Of a stretch of DNA of 64,000 nt, positions 25,216 to 33,360 are shown in pieces. Below the pieces are notes generated by a model. That model searched no databases. It saw only the letters and a list, made by a program, of their open reading frames with translations, and was not told the origin of the DNA. Made by a program: the position numbers and the translations under genes. Source of the DNA: Streptococcus cristatus ATCC 51100 (GTDB lineage Bacteria; Bacillota; Bacilli; Lactobacillales; Streptococcaceae); contig NZ_CP050133.1 of the NCBI RefSeq assembly GCF_011612585.1, positions 1,488,001 to 1,552,000 on the forward strand, given 5' to 3'. How positions within the stretch are numbered: position 1 is the first letter of the stretch; each line of letters begins with the position of its first letter.

Positions 25216-27270
25216 CTAGCGCTCTCTAGCGTAATTAACCATGTCATAAGGTAGAGTATTGGCTCTTTCTTTCAGTGAGTAATTTTCTAAATTATTGACA
25301 TTTTGGCGCAGGCGTTTAGCATAGCTACTTGAGATCAATTTCTTTTTCTCGTATTCAAAGATAATTTTTCTCTCCAAATAATAGCCCCAGATTATTTCTG
25401 AGATGTTATTGGGCTTGAATCGCGCAATAACACGCTCGACGAAGGCACCACTACCGATGATCTCCGTTTCCCTTAGTCGAGATTCCTGCAGAAAAGTAAT
25501 TAGAGAAGGCTTATAAATACCTTTTAGATGTTCCAAACTTTCGATAATGACTTCGGTATTGGACAGATAAAGCTCTGCTATATCCTCCATATTCTCAGCA
25601 GTTAGATGCTTAGCTCCACCTTGCCTCCAAGAGCGCCATCTGGCACCAAGAGTGACGATTTCATGGAGCAACATGCGCAATACGCGCAGTGTAACGAGAA
25701 ACATATAGGTAAATCGAGAAACTAAGTTTCGATTGATGTCCTGCTCAATATTATGTAGGTAACGCTGATAAAGATGATAGCTACGATCGCTGATTTTTCC
25801 TTCCTCAAAAGCTTGCTCCAAACCATCATTTTCGATACTCAAAATCAATAATTTCAGAGCTGCCAAGTCTCGCTGAGTGGCCTTATCTTCCTGTTCAAGG
25901 ATTAGGTTTTCGATACGACCATGGTAATTGTCAATAGCCGCATAGAGAGGTGCCTTAGCCTTGGTTTGCTTAAGGCCTGCTTCCAGCTCACTCACCACTT
26001 CATTTAAAATAGCAATGTGCATGAGGTGCTCGTTTTCCTCTTCTCTTTCCTCAGACAGATGAGGAAGAGTGAGCAAACCTGTCAGAAAGCTAAGAAAGGT
26101 CACACCTGCTACCAAGAAAAGCAACAAAGGATGATCTTGCTCCAATTGGCTCGGAATCAAAAGAATAGTCGCAATGGAGACAGTTCCTTTGACACCTGAA
26201 AAGGTCAGCAGCAGCATTTCCTTTAGGTAGTTTCCAACATTCTTGTGCAATCTTCTGATTCGAATGAAGTAAAAACTGAACAGCATAAGAAACCGAAGGG
26301 CAAAGAGTAAGAAAGTCAGAAGGACAATGCTCACGAGTAGCAAGAGATTATCGTAAATTGGGCTCTTTAAGATTGGCTCTGCAATCATCTTCAGTTCGAT
26401 CCCTAAAATGATAAAGACAGAACCATTGAGCATAAAGTTCACTGTATTCCAGATGGTTTCTGTAACCGAATCCACCTGGGCTTCCAGAAGTGTTATCCGC
26501 TTGAAGCGGCTAGCCTTAAAGATACCTGCGACGACCACTGCGATAATCCCTGAAACATGGATTTCCTCCGCTAAAAAGAAGGTAACCAAGGGTAGGCTCA
26601 GCTCCAGCAAGAGCTCACTAGCAATATCTGATACTTGGGCACTCATCAGCAGTTTATGCAACCAGCGATTAAGAGCTGCGCTGGCCATCCCGATGGCAAA
26701 ACCACCGATAATGGAAAGAACTAAGGATATACTAGCTTTTCCTAGGGAAAAACTTCCTGTAGTCCAGGCCAAAAGAGCCACACGAAAAGCAACCAGACCA
26801 GAAGCATCATTAAGCAATCCCTCTCCTTTTAGGATATTTTCCACCCGCTTGGGGAAGGAAAAACGCTCTGATAGGGAAGCAAAGGCAACCAAGTCTGTCG
26901 GACCCAAAGCAGCTCCTACGGCAATGCAGGCCGCCAAGGGCAAAGCAGCCCAGAGAAGATGAGCCAGATAGCCCAAACCAAGCGTTGAAATAAAGATAAC
27001 TGGAAAAATCAAATACAAAATGATTCGCCAGTGCTTGAGAATACTGGTAATATTGCTTTCCTCAGCCTCCCGAAAGAGCAATGGCCCAATTACCAAGGCC
27101 AAAAATAGCTCTGTATCTAAATGAAATTTCCCCTGAGGAAGGAGAAAACCAAGCGAAATTCCCAGCACAATTTGCACTAGAGGTAAAGGAAGCTGGGGCA
27201 GCAAGCGATTAGTCACATTCGATACAACCAATAAGAGCAAAAAAACAATCGTGTAGAGAAGGATTTCCAC
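25216..27270 (-). CDS. Na+/H+ antiporter, CPA1 (NhaP) family
   Basis: 684-residue integral membrane exchanger with about 12 hydrophobic segments in residues 1-405, then a cytoplasmic tail of about 280 residues. Family motifs: GAALGPTDLVAFASL (about 129-143) and EGLLNDASGLVAFR (about 157-170) with the ion-binding Asp, and GVKGTVSIATILLIP. The long helical tail is typical of this Gram-positive subgroup. It would exchange Na+ for H+ and support pH and salt homeostasis. It follows the small coiled-coil gene by 12 bases and is co-transcribed with it. Confidence 0.9.
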   Translation of the reverse strand: MEILLYTIVFLLLLVVSNVTNRLLPQLPLPLVQIVLGISLGFLLPQGKFHLDTELFLALVIGPLLFREAEESNITSILKHWRIILYLIFPVIFISTLGLGYLAHLLWAALPLAACIAVGAALGPTDLVAFASLSERFSFPKRVENILKGEGLLNDASGLVAFRVALLAWTTGSFSLGKASISLVLSIIGGFAIGMASAALNRWLHKLLMSAQVSDIASELLLELSLPLVTFFLAEEIHVSGIIAVVVAGIFKASRFKRITLLEAQVDSVTETIWNTVNFMLNGSVFIILGIELKMIAEPILKSPIYDNLLLLVSIVLLTFLLFALRFLMLFSFYFIRIRRLHKNVGNYLKEMLLLTFSGVKGTVSIATILLIPSQLEQDHPLLLFLVAGVTFLSFLTGLLTLPHLSEEREEENEHLMHIAILNEVVSELEAGLKQTKAKAPLYAAIDNYHGRIENLILEQEDKATQRDLAALKLLILSIENDGLEQAFEEGKISDRSYHLYQRYLHNIEQDINRNLVSRFTYMFLVTLRVLRMLLHEIVTLGARWRSWRQGGAKHLTAENMEDIAELYLSNTEVIIESLEHLKGIYKPSLITFLQESRLRETEIIGSGAFVERVIARFKPNNISEIIWGYYLERKIIFEYEKKKLISSSYAKRLRQNVNNLENYSLKERANTLPYDMVNYARER

Positions 27271-27282
27271 TTTGAACCTCCT

Positions 27283-27537
27283 TTATCTTTGCTGGCAGCA
27301 CTCTTTAAACAATTCTTTTTGCGCTGAAATCTTTTGATCAATTTTGGATAGGTCGCGGTGCTCAATCATCTTTTGGCAACGCTCCATTTCTAAATTCACC
27401 AATTTTTTCTTGATTCGCAGCATTTTTTTATTCATTTTGGCCTCGTCCAAAAGGCCAACAGTCATTTCTTCATTGGCAGACTCGACGTATTTGTTTCGTA
27501 AACCAGCCAATTTTTCATGCAAATATTGTTTGTCCAT
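27283..27537 (-). CDS. Small coiled-coil protein, unknown
   Basis: 84 residues, very rich in Lys, Glu, Met and Leu, with heptad-like spacing (LDEAKMNKKMLRIKKKLVNL) and a Cys pair near the C-terminus (KECCQQR). Not recognised. ATG at 27537 with GGAGAAAAA upstream; the stop is 12 bases before the antiporter start. It may be a small partner of the antiporter or an independent cytosolic protein. The coding assignment is good, the function unknown. Confidence 0.7.
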   Translation of the reverse strand: MDKQYLHEKLAGLRNKYVESANEEMTVGLLDEAKMNKKMLRIKKKLVNLEMERCQKMIEHRDLSKIDQKISAQKELFKECCQQR

Positions 27538-27584
27538 TTTTCTCCAAATGATTCCTTAGAAAGTTTTTAGCAAGCTTGGAATCC

Positions 27585-28133
27585 TTATTTTCCTTTTAAT
27601 TTCTCAATCATAACCAAAAAAGGCGGGTTGTTAATCTGATTGATGGTCTTGTAAAGGGCGACAGTAAAGTCCTGCTGGGGCAGCTGACTGACGAAGTCTA
27701 GCACCGCATCTTTTTCAACTTCACCACCTTCATGCCCGTAGTAAATCATGATAGCTGCACGGCCACCTTTTTCTAAGCCTCGGCAGACCTTTTCCAAAGC
27801 TTCCAGCGTCGTATCTGGTCGGGTAATGACAGACTTGTCCGCCGAAGGCAGGTAGCCCAGATTAAAAATCGCTGCCTTGAAATGGTCTGTGTATTGGTCC
27901 AGAGTCTCATGGCCAGCCAAGATTAGCTGAGCATTGTCCATGCCAGCTTCTGCTAAGCGCTGGCGAGTCTTGTCCACAGCCTGCTCCTGAATGTCAAAAG
28001 CATAGACTTGCTTGGCCAACTTAGCCAGAAAAAGGGTATCATGTCCATTGCCCATAGTAGCGTCCACTACAACATCTTCCTTGGTCACGACTTCTGCCAA
28101 AAATTCATGAGCCATCTGTAAGGGTCTTAACAT
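27585..28133 (-). CDS. mnmM: tRNA 5-aminomethyluridine methyltransferase MnmM (YtqB)
   Basis: 182-residue class I SAM methyltransferase. The N-terminus MLRPLQMAHEFLAEVV and motif I (VDATMGNGHDTLFLA, about 24-38) plus FNLGYLPSADKSV match the YtqB family, shown in Bacillus to complete the mnm5 side chain at tRNA U34. Overlaps the upstream mnmL gene by 7 bases, so the pair is co-translated. A decayed partial copy of this gene lies at 39672-39812. Ribosome binding site lies within mnmL. Confidence 0.88.
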   Translation of the reverse strand: MLRPLQMAHEFLAEVVTKEDVVVDATMGNGHDTLFLAKLAKQVYAFDIQEQAVDKTRQRLAEAGMDNAQLILAGHETLDQYTDHFKAAIFNLGYLPSADKSVITRPDTTLEALEKVCRGLEKGGRAAIMIYYGHEGGEVEKDAVLDFVSQLPQQDFTVALYKTINQINNPPFLVMIEKLKGK

Positions 28134-29065
28134 ACGAATTTCTGCTCCTTTGCTTTACAGCCTTGCTTGCTGCCACGACGGCGCATTTCTGCCTCAATGG
28201 CATTGAGAACTTCCCATTTATTGAGGCTCCACATAGGGCCAATCAACATGTCTCGCGGAGCATCGCCTGTGATACGGTGGATGACGATATGTTCGGGGAT
28301 AATCTCCAACTGGTCGCAGATGATGGAGACATATTCCTCCTGACTGAGTAGCTGCAGCCGTCCCTCATGGTAATCCCGTTGCATACGGGTATTGGTCATC
28401 AGGTGAAGCAGGTGAAGCTTGATTCCTTGAATGTCATTGTCCGTCACACAGCGGCGGACATTCTCTAGCATCATCTCATGGGTCTCTCCCGGCAAGCCGT
28501 TAATCAAGTGAGAGACAATCTCCGTCTTGGGAGCCAGCTTACGAACCTGCTGGACTGTTTCCACATAAAGCTCATAAGAATGGGCACGATTGATGAGGTC
28601 CGAGGTCTCCTCATAGGTAGTCTGAAGCCCCAGCTCTACAGTCACATGCATACGCTCAGACAGATCAGCCAAGTAGGCGATGGTCTCGTCAGGCAAGCAG
28701 TCAGGCCGAGTCCCGATATTGAGACCAACGACGCCAGGCTCGTTAATGGCCTGTTCATAGCGCTCACGGATCACCTCAAGCTTCTCATGGGTATTGGTGA
28801 AGTTCTGGAAATAAACCAGATACTTGCGAACATCCGGCCACTTGCGGTGCATAAAGTCAATTTCCTTATAGAACTGCTCGCGAATGGGCGCATCCGGCGC
28901 CACAATGGCATCACCAGAACCCGAAACGGTACAGAAAGTGCAGCCTCCATGCGCCACGGTGCCATCCCGATTGGGACAGTCAAAGCCCGCATCAATGGGC
29001 ACCTTAAAGGTCTTTTCTCCAAAAAGTTTTCGATAATAATCATTCAAAGCATTGTAAGATTTCAT
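28127..29065 (-). CDS. mnmL: Radical SAM protein MnmL (YtqA, TIGR01212 family)
   Basis: 312-residue radical SAM enzyme. Cys30, Cys42 and Cys45 (FDCPNRDGTVAHGGCTFC) bind the 4Fe-4S cluster; the arrangement resembles Elp3-like proteins. GDAPRDMLIGP near the C-terminus is a family hallmark. YtqA homologues act with YtqB/MnmM in tRNA wobble-uridine modification in Gram-positive bacteria. I use the ATG at 29065 (MKSYN). An upstream ATG at 29074 falls inside the -10 box. The start lies 7 bases after TGG-TAGAAT, so the mRNA is predicted leaderless. Confidence 0.87.
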   Translation of the reverse strand: MKSYNALNDYYRKLFGEKTFKVPIDAGFDCPNRDGTVAHGGCTFCTVSGSGDAIVAPDAPIREQFYKEIDFMHRKWPDVRKYLVYFQNFTNTHEKLEVIRERYEQAINEPGVVGLNIGTRPDCLPDETIAYLADLSERMHVTVELGLQTTYEETSDLINRAHSYELYVETVQQVRKLAPKTEIVSHLINGLPGETHEMMLENVRRCVTDNDIQGIKLHLLHLMTNTRMQRDYHEGRLQLLSQEEYVSIICDQLEIIPEHIVIHRITGDAPRDMLIGPMWSLNKWEVLNAIEAEMRRRGSKQGCKAKEQKFVC

Positions 29066-29072
29066 ACCTTCC

Positions 29073-29102
29073 ATTCTACCACAAAAAGGAGCCTAGAAAC
29101 AA
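29073..29102 (-). promoter_or_regulatory. Extended -10 promoter of mnmL, predicted leaderless
   Basis: Minus strand TTGTTT (29097-29102), 18 bases, with TGG-TAGAAT (TAGAAT at 29073-29078); ATG follows 7 bases later. A purine-rich GGAAGG lies between but is too close to the ATG to act as a normal ribosome binding site. Confidence 0.55.
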
Positions 29103-29133
29103 AAATTTCCCCCTTCACTAAGAAAGAAGAAAA

Positions 29134-29433
29134 TCATGCCTCCCACTGATAACGCTTGAGGTCCACACAGCCATTGACCTTCAAGTCTACTCCCTCCGCC
29201 CAGAGCAAGTGTGCTTGGTCTTCCCAGCCTGGTGCGAGGCGCCCTGCCGCATTGACCACCCGATGGCAAGGATGCTTGCCATCATAAAGCTCCGACTGGC
29301 TGAGAATCTTCCCGACTAAACGGGCGTTTTTAGGCCGCTCAATCAAACGAGCAATCTGACCATAGGTCGCCACGCGCCCAGAGGGAATCTCATCCACAAG
29401 AGCTAAAACCGACTTGATGGCTTCTGGATTCAA
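29134..29433 (-). CDS. MGMT-family alkyl-DNA binding/transfer protein
   Basis: About 100 residues covering only the DNA-binding domain of O6-alkylguanine-DNA methyltransferases: VDEIPSGRVATYGQIARLI and HPCHRVVNAAGRL. The active-site Cys is present (PCHRV), unlike alkyltransferase-like proteins with Trp at that position, but the N-terminal domain is absent. The start is uncertain: the GTG at 29445 sits directly on its AGGAGG, so the TTG at 29431-29433 (MNPEAI) is more likely. Role: recognition or repair of alkylated guanine. Confidence 0.82.
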   Translation of the reverse strand: MNPEAIKSVLALVDEIPSGRVATYGQIARLIERPKNARLVGKILSQSELYDGKHPCHRVVNAAGRLAPGWEDQAHLLWAEGVDLKVNGCVDLKRYQWEA

Positions 29434-29497
29434 AACGGATACCACCTCCTGATCTTACTTGCTCCTATCTTAAAGAAAGAGACTTTCTTTGTCAAGA

Positions 29498-29523
29498 CAA
29501 AAAGGCTGGCAAAGCCAACCTTC
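29498..29523 (-). terminator. Terminator after the PAP2 gene
   Basis: Minus strand AAGGTTGGC-TTT-GCCAGCCTTTTTG. Confidence 0.8.
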
Positions 29524-29534
29524 CTCATCTCTGT

Positions 29535-30185
29535 TTATTTCTGTTTTCCCCTGAAACGCCATTGAAAGCGCAGCTTGTCATAAAAGGGAAACTCGATATT
29601 GAGAATGGCAAAGCCCATCAAGGCTCCTCCAATCACATCTGTCGGATAGTGCACCCCCAGATAGACTCTGGATGCCATAATGGTCAAGATAAAGAGCAGG
29701 AGCAAGCCCTGTACCAGACGCTTAATTTGTTGATTTTGCATCCGTTGCTGGACAATGATAATCAAGGTCCCAACAACAATGGCTGTCGCCATGGCATGCC
29801 CACTTGGGAAAGAATAGCCTCCCTCTTCGACCAAATGTGAAATACTGGGCCGACTTCTTTGGTAGACGAGTTTAATCAGCTTAATCAAAATCCCATGTAA
29901 GACCAGATTTCCTGCCAGCAAGGCAGCTTCCAGCTTCCATTTTTTATAAAGGAAAAATAGGACAAGGGCAGAAACCCAGATAATAATTCCTAGTGGGTCA
30001 ATCACACTGGTCACTAGTTTGAAAAATGTCGTCAAAGCTGCAGGCAAGTCTCCTCGCAGCCAAGTTTGAATCGGGCTATCAAAGGCAACTAGCTGCTCTG
30101 GATAAAACTTGACCATGTAGCCTAATATGACGAAAAGTAAAAGGGCAAAACTGCCCTTCATTAAAAATGTTTGTTTATCTCTCAT
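29535..30185 (-). CDS. PAP2-superfamily membrane phosphatase
   Basis: 216-residue membrane protein with about six segments. The three phosphatase motifs are present: KLVYQRSRP (about 108-116), YSFPSGHA (about 128-135) and SRVYLGVHYPTDV (about 172-184). Probable undecaprenyl-diphosphate or lipid phosphate phosphatase acting on the outer face of the membrane. Its ATG overlaps the ribU 3' end by 11 bases, so it is translated from the riboswitch-controlled transcript; a link to flavin uptake is not obvious. Confidence 0.9.
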   Translation of the reverse strand: MRDKQTFLMKGSFALLLFVILGYMVKFYPEQLVAFDSPIQTWLRGDLPAALTTFFKLVTSVIDPLGIIIWVSALVLFFLYKKWKLEAALLAGNLVLHGILIKLIKLVYQRSRPSISHLVEEGGYSFPSGHAMATAIVVGTLIIIVQQRMQNQQIKRLVQGLLLLFILTIMASRVYLGVHYPTDVIGGALMGFAILNIEFPFYDKLRFQWRFRGKQK

Positions 30186-30738
30186 AATGTTTTAAGGTTG
30201 GTTTCAAGAGGACGTATAACAACCAGAATGAAACAGCAAAGATTACACCCTCAATCAAGTTGAAAGGTAATACCATAGTCATGAGGTAGTTGGAAAGTCC
30301 CATAATTTTTCCAATATCAAAGTTGGCAAACTTCGCGTACAAAGGAACAGCGTAAACATAGTTGAGAACCAACATAGCCACGGTTAAACCAATAGTCCCA
30401 GCTAGAGAGCCTAGTAGGAAACGAAGGGTTGTCCGTTCCTTTTTCCAAATCAAAGCAAAGACGATGACAAAAACTCCCAAAGCTACAATATTCATTGGCA
30501 AACCAATGTAAGTATTCACTCCCTGGCTGTTAAGAAGCAGTTTCAAGAGTGAGCGAAGCAAGAGAACTCCTAGAGCAGCAGGCAAATCCATGACCACCAA
30601 GCCCACAAGGACTGGCAAGATACTAAATTCGATCTTGAGGAAGGATGCCGCTGGTAAAAGCGGGAAGTCAAAGTACATCAGCACAAATGAGATGGCTGAT
30701 AGAATTGCAATGGTCGAAAGTCGACGTGCGTTTGTCAT
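30175..30738 (-). CDS. ribU: ECF transporter S component RibU (riboflavin)
   Basis: 187-residue membrane protein with about six segments. The N-terminus MTNARRLSTIAILSAISFVL followed by DFPLLP and FLKIEFSILPVLVG is typical of RibU. It binds riboflavin and works with the shared ECF energy-coupling module encoded elsewhere. ATG at 30738 after GGAGGAACCTG; an in-frame TTG further up is unlikely. The FMN riboswitch 160 bases upstream confirms the assignment and gives FMN-dependent repression. Confidence 0.94.
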   Translation of the reverse strand: MTNARRLSTIAILSAISFVLMYFDFPLLPAASFLKIEFSILPVLVGLVVMDLPAALGVLLLRSLLKLLLNSQGVNTYIGLPMNIVALGVFVIVFALIWKKERTTLRFLLGSLAGTIGLTVAMLVLNYVYAVPLYAKFANFDIGKIMGLSNYLMTMVLPFNLIEGVIFAVSFWLLYVLLKPTLKHYER

Positions 30739-30896
30739 AACAGGTTCCTCCAATTTTCTATAAAATCAGAAGAAGTTAGAAAGGATTCCTCTATCTATTC
30801 TCACTTTTTATATCCCAAAAGTTCCCTCTCACTCCATCAAAGCAAGCGGTTACAGTTTAGCTATAAATCTATCAGAACAGACAAAGCTATTCTTTC

Positions 30897-31108
30897 GTCT
30901 TCTCCCATCCAGACTATACTGTCGGTTGTGGAATCGCACCACATCAGCTTTCGCTCGCGGACTTATTTGGCTAAGATATTTTAGATTTATCTAGGCGTCG
31001 CAGTCGAAGATAATACTTAAAGTATATCGCGACAAGACAACGACGAGAAAGCTAAAATAGCTAGTCAAAATTACCGCCGGTCGGGAATTTCACCCTGCCC
31101 TGAAGACC
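30897..31108 (-). promoter_or_regulatory. FMN riboswitch (RFN element) with an enlarged arm
   Basis: Minus strand contains AGGGCAGGGTGAAATTCCCG, ACCGGCGGT, AGTCCGCGAGCG, GATGTGGTGCGATTCCACAA and AGTCTGGATGGGAGAAG, the full set of conserved FMN aptamer segments. Between ACCGGCGGT and AGTCCGCGAG lie about 100 extra bases (about 30970-31070), making the aptamer about 210 bases; the insert contains partly self-complementary GTCGTCGTTGTC/GACTGCGACG-type segments. No strong terminator is visible between it and ribU. Confidence 0.95.
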
Positions 31109-31113
31109 CTTTA

Positions 31114-31142
31114 ATCATAACAAAAAACGCTTGCAAGTGCAA
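31114..31142 (-). promoter_or_regulatory. ribU promoter nested in the trmL terminator
   Basis: Minus strand TTGCAC (31137-31142), 17 bases, TATGAT (31114-31119). The -35 lies inside the terminator stem of trmL. Confidence 0.6.
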
Positions 31143-31149
31143 GCTTTTT
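31124..31149 (-). terminator. Terminator of trmL
   Basis: GCTTGCA-CT-TGCAAGC followed by GTTTTTTG on the minus strand; an A-run on the other side makes it two-way. Confidence 0.8.
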
Positions 31150-31191
31150 GATTGATGTAATCAATATTATTTTAACTTAAGTATTTTTCAT

Positions 31192-31701
31192 TTATTTCAA
31201 CTTATCCGCTTCGTACTCATGTACCAAGTCTAGTCCTGCAAAGTTCTGTTGCCGTAGGGCTTCGTAGACAATCATGCAGACCGTATTAGAGACATTTAAG
31301 CTGCGGACATGCTGGTCATTCATAGGAATGCGCAAGGCCTTTTCTGGATGCTGACGCATAAATTCCTCAGGCAAGCCTTTGTCCTCGCGGCCAAACATAA
31401 AATAATGCGACCCTTCTGCAGCAAAATTCTCTTCCGAGTAGACCTTCTCGGCAAACTTGGATATCAGATAGAGTTGTCCGTCCATCTGCTTCATAAAGTC
31501 ATCTAGACCCTCATAGAAGCTAATATCCAGCTTATCCCAATAGTCCAGCCCTGCTCGCTTCATCTTACGGTCGTCAATGGGAAAGCCCATGGGCTTGATG
31601 ATATGGAGGGGAGAATTGGTCGCTGCGCAAGTACGAGCGATATTGCCTGTATTCTGTGGAATTTGTGGTTCAAAAAGGACAATATGATTTTGCTGAGACA
31701 T
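31192..31701 (-). CDS. trmL: tRNA (cytidine/uridine-2'-O-)-methyltransferase TrmL
   Basis: 169-residue SPOUT-class methyltransferase that methylates the ribose at position 34 of tRNA-Leu. Motifs: [15 protein letters not shown] near residue 13, [12 protein letters not shown] in the middle and [20 protein letters not shown] with the trefoil-knot SAM site. ATG at 31701; upstream CAGGGAAAAATC contains the ribosome binding site, and the frame to 31743 passes into a leader hairpin. Expression is probably set by the structured leader at 31735-31835. Confidence 0.94.
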   Translation of the reverse strand: MSQQNHIVLFEPQIPQNTGNIARTCAATNSPLHIIKPMGFPIDDRKMKRAGLDYWDKLDISFYEGLDDFMKQMDGQLYLISKFAEKVYSEENFAAEGSHYFMFGREDKGLPEEFMRQHPEKALRIPMNDQHVRSLNVSNTVCMIVYEALRQQNFAGLDLVHEYEADKLK

Positions 31702-31734
31702 GATTTTTCCCTGATTTTCATTAGAATAAAAAAA

Positions 31735-31835
31735 TAGCCACACTGCCCGGAGTCAAGCTCAGCAAACAGCGTGGTTAAGGCATCATTAACTTACATCACA
31801 ACAGGTTTGATGTAAATCAATGAGGGTACTTTCCT
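31735..31835 (-). promoter_or_regulatory. Structured leader of trmL, attenuator-like
   Basis: Minus strand from the promoter: hairpin TTACATCA/TGATGTAA (31791-31815), a small GTTAA/TTAAC hairpin, then CCACGCTG...CAGTGTGG (8 pairs) with an inner GAG-CTTGA-CTC and an asymmetric internal loop, followed by CTATTTTTTTA. This is a terminator before the gene, hence an attenuator. It recalls the 23S-methyl RNA motif described upstream of methyltransferase genes in Lactobacillales, but I could not verify this. Confidence 0.6.
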
Positions 31836-31863
31836 AGTATATCATTTTCTTCCGACAAGTCAA
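31836..31863 (-). promoter_or_regulatory. Promoter of the trmL leader
   Basis: Minus strand TTGACT (31858-31863), 16 bases, TATACT (31836-31841). Confidence 0.65.
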
Positions 31864-32006
31864 TAAAAATGACCTCAAAAAGTGAGAGTTTTGTAGGATT
31901 TCTTTTGAAACAGCTTACTATTCTGTAAAAAACGACTTTATTGAGATTTATAGATGAAATTTTATATAAAAAAAGGTATGATAGATACATATTCGGGAGG
32001 AATAAT

Positions 32007-33356
32007 ATGAAAATTATCGTCGTCGGAAGCGGTAAGGTCGGAGCCGCCCTTTGTCGCTCGCTCGTTGCTGAAAAGCATGATGTTGTTTTAATTGAGCAAA
32101 ATGAAGCTGTTCTAAATCATATTACAAAACGTTACGATATTATGGGCATCGTTGGAAATGGTGCGAATTTTAAAATCTTGGAGCAGGCAGATGTTGCCCA
32201 CTGTGATATCTTTATTGCCATGACTGAGCAGGATGAGGTCAACATGGTTTCAGCCGTTCTCGCAAAGAAAATGGGAGCTAAAGAAACCATTGTCCGTGTC
32301 AGAAATCCTGAATACTCTAATGCTTATTTTAAAGAAAAAAATATTCTAGGCTTCTCTCTGATGGTCAATCCTGAACTCTTAGCTGCTCGTTATATTGCCA
32401 ATATTATTGATTTTCCTAATGCTCTGTCATTGGAGCATTTTGCCAATGGCCGAGTGACCTTGATGGAGTTTAAAATCAAGCCAGAAAGCTATCTCTGCCA
32501 AATGAATCTCTCGCAATTCAGGAAGCATTTCCCTCACGTTATTATCTGTGCTATTGAGAGAGAAGGAAAACTCAGCATTCCAGATGGTGATTTCACCTTG
32601 CAGCCATCTGATAAAATCTTCCTGACTGGAAATCGTTCAGAAATTGTCCGCTTCCACAATAAAATCCGGCCAAGAGTCATCAAGAGCCTCATGATTATCG
32701 GGGCAGGTAAGATTGCCTATTATTTATTAAATATTCTCAAAAATAGCAAGATTGAGCTCAAGGTCGTCGAGATCAATCGCCAGCGGGCAGAGTTCTTTAG
32801 CCAAGAATTTCCTGAGCTCTACGTGGTCAATGGAGACGGTACAGCCAAAGATATTCTACTCGAGGAAAGAGCTGCGCATTACGATGCAATAGCTACTCTG
32901 ACAGGCGTCGATGAAGAAAATATCATCACCTCCATGTTCCTCAATAATCTTGGCGTTCAAAAAAACATTACCAAGATCAACCGGACAAGTCTCCTCGAGA
33001 TTATTGACAATCAAGACTTCGCAAGTATTGTCACGCCAAAAGGGATTGCTGTTGATACCATTATGCACTTTATCCGCGGACGGAATAACGCGCAATTCTC
33101 CAGCCTAGAAGCCTTGCACCATGTAGCAAATGGTCAGATTGAAACGCTCCAATTCCAGATCAATGAAGGAAATAAAATGATCGAACAGCCTCTTTCTCAG
33201 CTCAAATTGAGGAGCGGGGTGCTGATTGCTGCTATCATTCGTCAAGGTGTAGCCATCTTCCCAAGTGGAGATGACTATTTGGAAGTCGGAGATAAGATCA
33301 TCGTGACAACCTTGATTCAAAACATCGACAAGATTTACGATTTGTTAGAGAGGTAG
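32007..33356 (+). CDS. trkA: Potassium uptake regulator TrkA
   Basis: 449-residue cytosolic regulator with two RCK modules: RCK_N at about 1-130 (IIVVGSGKVGAALC, the NAD-binding loop), RCK_C at about 140-220, a second RCK_N at about 225-345 (LMIIGAGKIAYYLL) and a second RCK_C to the end. It gates the TrkH channel in response to nucleotides. ATG at 32007 after GGGAGGAATAAT; the frame from 31941 extends through the promoter. Four bases before trkH, so the two are one operon. Confidence 0.93.
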   Translation: MKIIVVGSGKVGAALCRSLVAEKHDVVLIEQNEAVLNHITKRYDIMGIVGNGANFKILEQADVAHCDIFIAMTEQDEVNMVSAVLAKKMGAKETIVRVRNPEYSNAYFKEKNILGFSLMVNPELLAARYIANIIDFPNALSLEHFANGRVTLMEFKIKPESYLCQMNLSQFRKHFPHVIICAIEREGKLSIPDGDFTLQPSDKIFLTGNRSEIVRFHNKIRPRVIKSLMIIGAGKIAYYLLNILKNSKIELKVVEINRQRAEFFSQEFPELYVVNGDGTAKDILLEERAAHYDAIATLTGVDEENIITSMFLNNLGVQKNITKINRTSLLEIIDNQDFASIVTPKGIAVDTIMHFIRGRNNAQFSSLEALHHVANGQIETLQFQINEGNKMIEQPLSQLKLRSGVLIAAIIRQGVAIFPSGDDYLEVGDKIIVTTLIQNIDKIYDLLER

Positions 33357-33360
33357 CCCC

